Shown: positions 1 through 4,622 of the stretch, one piece after another
Position numbering within the stretch: the stretch's first letter is position 1
Layout of the letters: each line of letters opens with the position of its first letter
The notes under the pieces: generated by a model
Database searches by the model: none
What the model saw: only the letters and a program-made list of their open reading frames with translations
Told to the model about the DNA's origin: nothing
NCBI GenBank assembly: GCA_022600695.1
Contig: JAHZJY010000104.1
Coordinates: 1 to 6,737 of the forward strand
Origin: Actinomycetes bacterium
GTDB lineage: Bacteria; Actinomycetota; Actinomycetes; Mycobacteriales; Mycobacteriaceae
DNA length: 6,737 bases
Reading direction: 5' to 3'
Position numbers and translations under genes: made by a program

Positions 1-557
1 CAGGCGATCCGCACCTCCCGAACACCGAAGCGTTGCCTGCCGATCTCCCGGGCGACGGCCAAGCCGGACAGGTTCGCCGCCGATCCGCCGGAGACGAATG
101 TGCCACCCGCCGAAGGCGGCATGCCGGCCAGATCGGCGAGCCAGCGCAGCACCTGGTTCTCCGCGACGATCGCGCCGGAGGCCTCCAGCCACGAGCACCC
201 CTGCAGCGATGCGATGGACACCACGGTGTCGAACAGCAGCGCAGCTTTGGTCGGCGCGGCCGGAATGAAGCCGAAAAAGCGCGGGCTGTCGGTGGACAGC
301 ACGTTCGTCGCGATGTGCTGGACGTAAGTGTCGAGGACCTCGCGGGGGTCACGGCCGTACTCGTCGATGAACCCGTCCAGTGCCTCGATGATGGGTTCCG
401 GTGGCGTCGGGTAGTCCAGCGGGGTGTCGGTGAAGCCCAGCCGTGTGCGCACGTACTCGTACACCAACCCGGCCAGGTGAGGATCGTATTGGTGCATCCG
501 GTCGGCCGGCCTGGTCTCACGCACCACGTGATGTGCGAGGTAGGGATCGTTCTCCAT
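1..557 (-). CDS. PLP-dependent group II amino-acid decarboxylase, N-terminal part (runs off left edge)
   Basis: The minus-strand frame stays open from an ATG at 557 to the window edge, giving 185 codons plus two bases. The segment SPRFFGFIPAAPT (residues 91-103), LQGCSWLEASGAIVAENQVL (118-137), WLADLAGMP (139-147) and GGTFVSGGSAANLSGLAVAR (151-170) is the signature N-terminal half of the group II pyridoxal-phosphate decarboxylases (aromatic amino acid / glutamate decarboxylase superfamily). The GGSAANL stretch lies in the phosphate/cofactor-binding region of that fold. The PLP-binding lysine and the rest of the large domain lie beyond the window, so neither the substrate nor the intactness of the gene can be judged. 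Proteins of this type are usually cytosolic homodimers that release CO2 from an amino acid. The start is supported by GGGAG five bases upstream and by the family match beginning within the first hundred residues. It is divergent from the hydrolase gene at 700. The family call is firm; the substrate is unknown. Confidence 0.9.
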   Translation of the reverse strand, partial: MENDPYLAHHVVRETRPADRMHQYDPHLAGLVYEYVRTRLGFTDTPLDYPTPPEPIIEALDGFIDEYGRDPREVLDTYVQHIATNVLSTDSPRFFGFIPAAPTKAALLFDTVVSIASLQGCSWLEASGAIVAENQVLRWLADLAGMPPSAGGTFVSGGSAANLSGLAVAREIGRQRFGVREVRIA

Positions 558-562
558 GTTGT

Positions 563-567
563 CTCCC
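563..567 (-). promoter_or_regulatory. Ribosome binding site of the decarboxylase gene
   Basis: On the minus strand GGGAG is followed by ACAAC and then the ATG at 557. This five-base spacing is good for a Shine-Dalgarno sequence and fixes the start of the decarboxylase reading frame. Confidence 0.65.
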
Positions 568-686
568 GGCTGTCTACCGTTGTGCGAGCTGAGCTGTCAC
601 AGTAGATGGCAACGGCGATCGGTGTCCCGGTGGCGGTGTCGGCGCCACGTTATGCTCGGAGAATCCGCCACCGAAAGGCAGCCGGC

Positions 687-692
687 AAGGGG
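687..692 (+). promoter_or_regulatory. Ribosome binding site deciding the hydrolase start
   Basis: AAGGGG stands seven bases before the ATG at 700. The alternative in-frame ATG at 652 overlaps the probable -10 hexamer and lacks a comparable site, so translation from 700 is preferred. Confidence 0.65.
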
Positions 693-699
693 CTCCAGC

Positions 700-1722
700 A
701 TGAGAGAACGCGCTCGGGAATGGCTGCAGTCCGGCGCCCACTTCGACTGGATTCCGTCGGATGGTCTGCGAAATACTGACAGCCTAAGCATCTTTCACGC
801 CGAGTTCGGCGACCCCGAGGCGCCACTGCTGCTGATGGTGCACGGCTTTCCCACCAGCAGCATCGACTGGTACGACGTCATCGGCGAATTCACCACGAAC
901 CACCGGGTCGTGGTGCTGGATCTCCCGGGTTTCGGGTTCTCCGACAAACCGGCGGGCGAGAGCTATTCGGTGCGCCGTGATGGCGAGTTGGTCGGCTTTT
1001 ACCTCACCGAGGTGCTCGGCGAGCGCTCCGGGGCGGTCGTCGCCCACGACCGCGGCGACAGCGTTGCGCTGACCTTCGCCGGCCGGTGCGCGGCCGGGGA
1101 GAACGACTTCACGCTGACCCAGTTGGTGCTCAGCAACGGCAATATGTTCCTGCCGCTGTCCAGCCTCACCGACTTCCAGCGGCTCCTGCTGGACCCGCAA
1201 ACGGCTCCGGTCCTCACCGGAACGACGCCGGAGATGCTCGCCGCCGGTCTGGGCCAGAGCGTCTTCTCCCCGCCTCGCGGCCCCGACGATCCCACCATCG
1301 TTGCACTCGCGGAGACATTTGCCTGCAATGACGGGATGGCGGTCATGCACGACACCATCCAGTACCTGGTGGAGCGCTCCGAACACGAGCGGCAGTGGCT
1401 CGAGGCGCTCGCCGCCATGACGGTGAACACCACCCTGATCTGGGGGATTCGGGACGCCGTCGCGCCGGTGCGGGTGGCCACCCACATCTGGAACAACTAC
1501 CTGGCGGCCAAACCGGGTGACAACGAGTTCTGGCTGCTACCCCATGCGAACCACTACCCGCAGAACGACCAGCCCCGCGAGTTCGCCAAGATCCTGGCGG
1601 CCCGCCTGTCGGATGGTTCACCGGATGCCCCGGGCCCGCTCACCGCCGACCCGGCCGCGCCGGTGTTAGTCGATCGGTCCCGTGCCGAGCTTCCCTCGGC
1701 CCGGGATGTCCTGGCCCGTTGA
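700..1722 (+). CDS. Alpha/beta hydrolase, MEST/haloalkane dehalogenase-epoxide hydrolase type
   Basis: The product is 340 aa without a signal peptide, so probably cytosolic. The alpha/beta hydrolase landmarks are in order: HGFP at 48-51 (oxyanion region), GFGFSDKP at 77-84, HDRGD at 116-120 with Asp117 as expected nucleophile, the acid in WGIRD (Asp252), and the catalytic His in NHYPQND (His285). An aspartate rather than serine nucleophile places it with haloalkane dehalogenases and epoxide hydrolases. Several stretches recall vertebrate MEST/PEG1 proteins more closely than LinB or DhaA: HGFPTSSIDWYDV, the HD.GD nucleophile elbow, LSNGNMF (144-150), and NDG followed by IQYLVER (210-226). The reaction is therefore not predictable: hydrolysis of an epoxide, ester or C-halogen bond are all possible. 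The last 35 residues are Pro/Ala/Asp-rich and look like an unstructured tail beyond the fold. The gene stands alone on its strand and converges on the PGRS-GH12 gene. The fold and triad are firm, the substrate is not. Confidence 0.92.
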   Translation: MRERAREWLQSGAHFDWIPSDGLRNTDSLSIFHAEFGDPEAPLLLMVHGFPTSSIDWYDVIGEFTTNHRVVVLDLPGFGFSDKPAGESYSVRRDGELVGFYLTEVLGERSGAVVAHDRGDSVALTFAGRCAAGENDFTLTQLVLSNGNMFLPLSSLTDFQRLLLDPQTAPVLTGTTPEMLAAGLGQSVFSPPRGPDDPTIVALAETFACNDGMAVMHDTIQYLVERSEHERQWLEALAAMTVNTTLIWGIRDAVAPVRVATHIWNNYLAAKPGDNEFWLLPHANHYPQNDQPREFAKILAARLSDGSPDAPGPLTADPAAPVLVDRSRAELPSARDVLAR

Positions 1723-1748
1723 CCAGTCCCCCGGACCGGACGCTCCCC

Positions 1749-3437
1749 TCAGACCGTGACGGTGGCGTCGAAGGAATTGACCGTCAAACCGACGCCGCCA
1801 TTCCAGGGTTCGAACCCGGCCTGGATGCTGGTGAGATACCAAGCGTCGGTGACCGGTTCGGCAAAGTCGGCAGTGCGGATCATGGTGTCGTCGATGAACT
1901 CGAGCACGTCGACATCGGTCAGGCTGGTGATCGGAGTCACCGCCAGGTAGGACAGCACGTTGTTCGCGCCGTTGTTTCCCTGATAGACGTTCCAGTCCAC
2001 CCCGTCGACGGTGATGGTGGCGATGGGCACCGCGACGCCCTGGCTGTCATAGGAGTACGAGATGGGCTGGACCCCGCCCTGCTCGTTGAACCAGATCATC
2101 AGTTCCTGCTGGTTCACCCCGGTCGTCTTCGGTGCGGGATCCATCCAGATGTCGTAGGAGGCGTCGTAGATATCGCTGCCGTCCCCCGGGTAGGTGTAGT
2201 CGATGCTGCTGGTGGCGCTGGTGATCGTGCCGATCTGCACGGGCAGCGGACTTGACGGCGAGCAGTTGCTGTAATGGCAGCCGAGGTAGACCGCCGGGTA
2301 GGCCAGCGGGGCGCCGGAGGTCGAGGTGGAACCGGTTCTTTCGGTGATGGTGAACCCGGTCGGGGTCACGGTGATGGTCTGCGATCCGTTGCCGCTGTAG
2401 TTGTTGTTCATCACCACGTACGTGCCCTGAATCGTGGTCGTCCCGAATTGGTCGGAGATCACCACGTTGGTGTCGCCGGCGGCGCCGCCGGCGCCGTTGC
2501 GTCCGGCGAAGAACAGCACTCGGCCCAACCCGCCGGCACCGCCGGCACCGCCGGGGGCGTCCAGGCCGTTGCCGCCGTTACCGCCGCGGCCGCCGTCGCC
2601 CCAGAGCGATAACAACCCGGCGTGGCCACCGCTGCCGCCGATCCCGCCCGCCGCGGCGGCACCGGAGATCACCGACCCGCCGGCACCGCCGTTCCCGCCA
2701 TTGCCGAGGAACAACCCGCCGGAGCCGCCGGCACCGCCTTTTGCCCCGGCCAGTCCGGCTCCGCCGTTACCGCCGTTACCGAACCAGCCGGCCGGGCCGC
2801 CGTTGCCGCCGCCGAAGCCGTCACCGCCGCTGCCGACCAGCCCACCCCTGCCGCCGTCGCAGGTTCCGGTGCAGGTGTCGGCGGTCCAGCTGTAACCGTT
2901 GCCGATCAGGATGCCGCCGTTGGGATTGTCGGCGGTGCCGTTGCCGGCGAAGAGTCGAAGGATGCTGCCCGGTTGCCAGCCACCGGTCGCCCAGGCACTC
3001 GGCGCGGCCACCCGCGCAGCCGGAGCCGCAACGGCGCGCGCGGGACTACCCGACTCCGGGCGGGTGTTAACCGACGCAGAGGCCGACCGTGCCGGCACCA
3101 CGGCAGGCCCGACGGCCGGACCCGCCGGTACGTCCGAGTCGATCCGCTGCTCTCGACGGACCGGCACGGCCAGCCGGGCGGACCGGACGGCGGCGCCCGG
3201 TCCGGCAACGGCGGGACGCTGCGACTGGGTCCGTCCGGGCGTCCCGGGCCGCGCCGAGGTGCCCCGCGGTGCCGATCGGACCGAGGCAGACGGCGAGCGC
3301 GTCGGCCCCGCTGAGGCCGACGCGCTCGAACCATCAGAGTCGGTGGTGTCTGCGGATGCCACGGCCGGTGCTGCGGCGATCGCCGCGCCGACGCCGAGGG
3401 CCACCGCCAGACCGCCCAGGATCTCTCGCATCGTCAT
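1749..3437 (-). CDS. Secreted PGRS-repeat protein with C-terminal GH12 (endoglucanase-type) domain
   Basis: The product is 562 aa. Residues 1-29 form a Sec signal peptide (MTMR, hydrophobic Leu/Ala core, cleavage expected after VASA), so it is exported. Residues 30-150 are disordered, rich in Ala, Pro, Ser and Arg. Residues 159-184 (ILRLFAGNGTADNPNGG then ILIGNGYSW) are the entry module found in many PE_PGRS proteins, followed by a CTGTC cysteine pair and a glycine-rich PGRS tract to about 321. Residues 330-562 match GH12: CHYSNC (387-392, probable disulfide), YDIWMDP (428-434), ELMIWFN with candidate nucleophile Glu445, WNVYQG (482-487), and GFEPWNGG with candidate acid/base Glu543. GH12 enzymes are retaining beta-1,4-glucanases or xyloglucanases. 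There is no PE domain. Both catalytic glutamates are present, so activity is plausible. It probably shares a transcript with the methyltransferase 27 bp upstream. No good Shine-Dalgarno is seen at the first ATG; the ATG at 3431 is an alternative and changes only two residues. Confidence 0.9.
   Translation of the reverse strand: MTMREILGGLAVALGVGAAIAAAPAVASADTTDSDGSSASASAGPTRSPSASVRSAPRGTSARPGTPGRTQSQRPAVAGPGAAVRSARLAVPVRREQRIDSDVPAGPAVGPAVVPARSASASVNTRPESGSPARAVAAPAARVAAPSAWATGGWQPGSILRLFAGNGTADNPNGGILIGNGYSWTADTCTGTCDGGRGGLVGSGGDGFGGGNGGPAGWFGNGGNGGAGLAGAKGGAGGSGGLFLGNGGNGGAGGSVISGAAAAGGIGGSGGHAGLLSLWGDGGRGGNGGNGLDAPGGAGGAGGLGRVLFFAGRNGAGGAAGDTNVVISDQFGTTTIQGTYVVMNNNYSGNGSQTITVTPTGFTITERTGSTSTSGAPLAYPAVYLGCHYSNCSPSSPLPVQIGTITSATSSIDYTYPGDGSDIYDASYDIWMDPAPKTTGVNQQELMIWFNEQGGVQPISYSYDSQGVAVPIATITVDGVDWNVYQGNNGANNVLSYLAVTPITSLTDVDVLEFIDDTMIRTADFAEPVTDAWYLTSIQAGFEPWNGGVGLTVNSFDATVTV
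2475..2855 (-). repeat. PGRS tract: GC-rich imperfect repeat encoding GGNGG / GGAGG units
   Basis: On the coding strand this segment is a run of imperfect 9-15 base units built on GGC/GGT plus AAC or GCA codons, encoding repeated GNGGNGGAG and GGAGGSGG units (residues 195-321 of the secreted protein). It is interrupted by larger-residue segments (GWFGN, GLFLGN, LLSLWGDG, LGRVLFFAG) at roughly regular distances. This is the pattern of PGRS polyglycine-II sandwich domains in mycobacteria. Such tracts are prone to slippage and recombination, so copy number may vary between strains. Confidence 0.88.
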
Positions 3438-3464
3438 TGGTTCGGGTGGCTCACGGTGCCGACA

Positions 3465-4481
3465 TCACGCGGGTTTTTGGCCCACGCAGTGCCAGTTGAG
3501 GGTCAGCAGTTCCTCTTCTTCGGCGCGGATGTAGGAGTGGCTGTTCTCGTTCATCCGGCCCATCAGCGCGTTGGTTTTGCCGGGGATCAGGTGCAGGCGG
3601 GCGAGGAGTTTGAACACCGTTTCGTATCTGTCGAAGAGGGCGACCTCTTTTTTGATCAGCTCCACCGCCGGTCGCCCGACCGAGGACAGCAACTCGAAGC
3701 CGGCGTCGCGGTAGGCGTCCTCCCAGTACTTGTAGTACCAGAACCCGCCGAACACGGTCAGCTCCCGGGTGTGCTGGATCAACGTCCGCTGATGGTCGTC
3801 GTCACGGTCGTAGGCATCCAGGGCGGCGACATCGTTGATGACGAAGCGCCCACCGGGCCGCAGGATGCGGAACACCTCTCTGAAGGTGAATTCGTGGTCG
3901 CTGACGTAGGTCATCGGCTGGATCGCGTACACGGCGTCGAAGGACGCGTCATCGAACTCCAGCGCCTTGTTGAAGTCGCCGGTCTGGAAGTTCGGCTGCG
4001 GCAGATTGGGGTTGCGCCAGGCCTTTTCGATCTGCGAGCGGTCCAGGTTGATGCCGTACGGGCTGGCGCCGGTCAGCTCGGCGATGTGCTCGGCGATGGC
4101 GCCGCACCCGCAGCCCAACTCCAGCACCTTCTCACCGGGGGTGAGGTTGAGGTCGTCGGCGACGATGCGTTCGAAGAGAATCTGATTCTGCAGAACGGAC
4201 TCGCCAGCGTCGATCTGCGGCGGCATGTACATCTTCTCCACCGAGCCGAGGGTGCACAGCAGGTGGATGACCTTGTACAACTCGGTGAGTTCGTTGCTGC
4301 TGCCCTGGGGATACCCCCGCAGCGCAACCCCGGCCTCGTAGTCGGCCCGGGTGTTCTCCGGGGAGTCGACGAACAACTCGCCATAGGACCGCATATAGGC
4401 GTTGTAGTCGTCATCGCTGATTCTCAGCAGCCCGCGCAGGGCGCCGAGGCGGTCGCGGATCGTGGTCGGCCTGTGCTTCAC
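3465..4481 (-). CDS. SAM-dependent methyltransferase, sterol C-methyltransferase-like (class I)
   Basis: The product is 338 aa from a GTG start. A class I Rossmann methyltransferase core is clear: motif I VLELGCGCGAIAEHIA at 119-134, the acidic end of strand 2 in GINLDRSQIEKA (143-154), NFQTGDF at 164-170, FDAVYAIQPMTYV (181-193), and FREVFRILRPGGRFVIND (200-217). The end of the core (FWYYKYWEDAYRDAGFELLSS, from 247) and a 70-residue C-terminal helical part ending near LNWHCVGQKPA recall sterol 24-C- and tocopherol-type methyltransferases. The methyl acceptor is unknown; a lipid, terpenoid or other small molecule fits the family. The frame extends upstream to an ATG at 4619, but that extension is Arg/Pro-rich without family character, and the GTG at 4481 has GGAG five bases upstream. 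The gene precedes the PGRS-GH12 gene by 27 bp and is divergent from the LAL regulator. No signal peptide is seen. Confidence 0.9.
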   Translation of the reverse strand: MKHRPTTIRDRLGALRGLLRISDDDYNAYMRSYGELFVDSPENTRADYEAGVALRGYPQGSSNELTELYKVIHLLCTLGSVEKMYMPPQIDAGESVLQNQILFERIVADDLNLTPGEKVLELGCGCGAIAEHIAELTGASPYGINLDRSQIEKAWRNPNLPQPNFQTGDFNKALEFDDASFDAVYAIQPMTYVSDHEFTFREVFRILRPGGRFVINDVAALDAYDRDDDHQRTLIQHTRELTVFGGFWYYKYWEDAYRDAGFELLSSVGRPAVELIKKEVALFDRYETVFKLLARLHLIPGKTNALMGRMNENSHSYIRAEEEELLTLNWHCVGQKPA

Positions 4482-4486
4482 AGCGT

Positions 4487-4490
4487 CTCC
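4487..4490 (-). promoter_or_regulatory. Ribosome binding site fixing the GTG start of the methyltransferase
   Basis: On the minus strand CTGGAG is followed by ACGCT and then GTG at 4481. It selects this GTG over upstream in-frame GTG codons and the ATG at 4619, none of which has a comparable site. Confidence 0.65.
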
Positions 4491-4510
4491 AGCGGTGTAG
4501 AACCGAGGCA

Positions 4511-4524
4511 CGCTCACGTGATCG
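4511..4524. promoter_or_regulatory. Imperfect palindrome CGCTCACGTGATCG, possible operator
   Basis: The central eight bases TCACGTGA are a perfect palindrome, and six of seven arm positions pair across the full 14 bp. It sits 30 bp upstream of the methyltransferase GTG, in the untranslated leader or core promoter. The function is inferred from symmetry and position only; a single short palindrome can occur by chance in GC-rich DNA. Confidence 0.3.
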
Positions 4525-4610
4525 CGAACCGGACACCTCAGTGGCCTGAACCTACCGCACCGCCCCGCCTCAGGGATCGGTGAAATTACTGCATCCCCTC
4601 CCCGGCCACG

Positions 4611-4616
4611 CATACT
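4611..4616 (+). promoter_or_regulatory. Candidate -10 hexamer CATACT of the LAL gene (leaderless transcript)
   Basis: CATACT matches TATAAT at four of six positions and ends six bases before the ATG at 4623. Transcription would therefore begin at or next to the A of the start codon, giving a leaderless mRNA, which is common in mycobacteria. The AAGG just before the ATG is too close to serve as a Shine-Dalgarno. No clear -35 hexamer is visible. Confidence 0.35.
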
Positions 4617-4622
4617 CAAGGC

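Larger units (their letters stand above)
558..699. promoter_or_regulatory. Divergent intergenic region between decarboxylase and hydrolase genes
   Basis: This 142-bp stretch lies between two divergent starts and must hold both promoters. On the plus strand TATGCT at 651-656 fits the mycobacterial -10 pattern TAnnnT and would start a transcript near 662, leaving a leader of about 38 bases that includes the hydrolase ribosome binding site. On the minus strand TACTGT (complement of 599-604) is a weaker -10 candidate for the decarboxylase. Neither has a convincing -35 hexamer. Two small symmetric elements occur: CTGTCACAG at 594-602, and CCGTTG at 577-582 paired with CAACGG at 610-615. Both are short enough to be chance. 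No sigma factor or regulator can be named. Confidence 0.4.
4482..4622. promoter_or_regulatory. Divergent intergenic region between methyltransferase and LAL regulator genes
   Basis: This 141-bp region must carry the promoters of the methyltransferase/PGRS-GH12 unit (minus) and of the LAL gene (plus). On the minus strand TAGGTT (complement of 4549-4554) is a weak -10 candidate without a clear -35. An imperfect 14-bp palindrome lies at 4511-4524. The remaining sequence is C-rich on the plus strand. The region is the natural place for binding by a divergent regulator, but no known operator is recognised. Confidence 0.45.

Noticed and set aside
519..535. Partial palindrome around CACGTG near the decarboxylase start, similar to the core at 4514-4521
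   Set aside because: It lies in coding sequence for HHVV and the symmetry outside CACGTG fails, so a shared regulatory motif is not supported.
33..605. Plus-strand 190-codon open frame over the decarboxylase
   Set aside because: The minus strand encodes an unmistakable group II decarboxylase N-terminus, so the plus-strand frame is a shadow.
577..615. Inverted repeat CCGTTG ... CAACGG as a repressor operator
   Set aside because: Arms are six bases with a 27-base spacer and no extension of symmetry, within chance expectation.
784..1485. Minus-strand 233-codon open frame over the hydrolase
   Set aside because: Antisense shadow of a gene with a complete catalytic triad; composition is His/Arg/Gly-rich without motifs.
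1723..1748. Possible bidirectional terminator between the convergent hydrolase and PGRS-GH12 genes
   Set aside because: Only a 4-bp stem (GTCC/GGAC, 1726-1736) with no T-run on either strand can be drawn. It is too weak to call.
2434..2895. Plus-strand 153-codon open frame encoding a Pro-rich protein over the PGRS tract
   Set aside because: It is the antisense of Gly codons (GGN read as NCC gives Pro and Ala). The minus-strand frame has a signal peptide and a full GH12 domain, so this is a shadow.
3456..4583. Plus-strand 375-codon open frame
   Set aside because: It is an exact antisense shadow of the methyltransferase, which has all SAM-binding motifs. High GC keeps the opposite strand free of stops.
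4482..4619. N-terminal extension of the methyltransferase to the ATG at 4619
   Set aside because: The added 46 residues are Arg/Pro/Gly-rich with no family match, would reach almost to the divergent LAL start, and have no ribosome binding site, whereas the GTG at 4481 has one.
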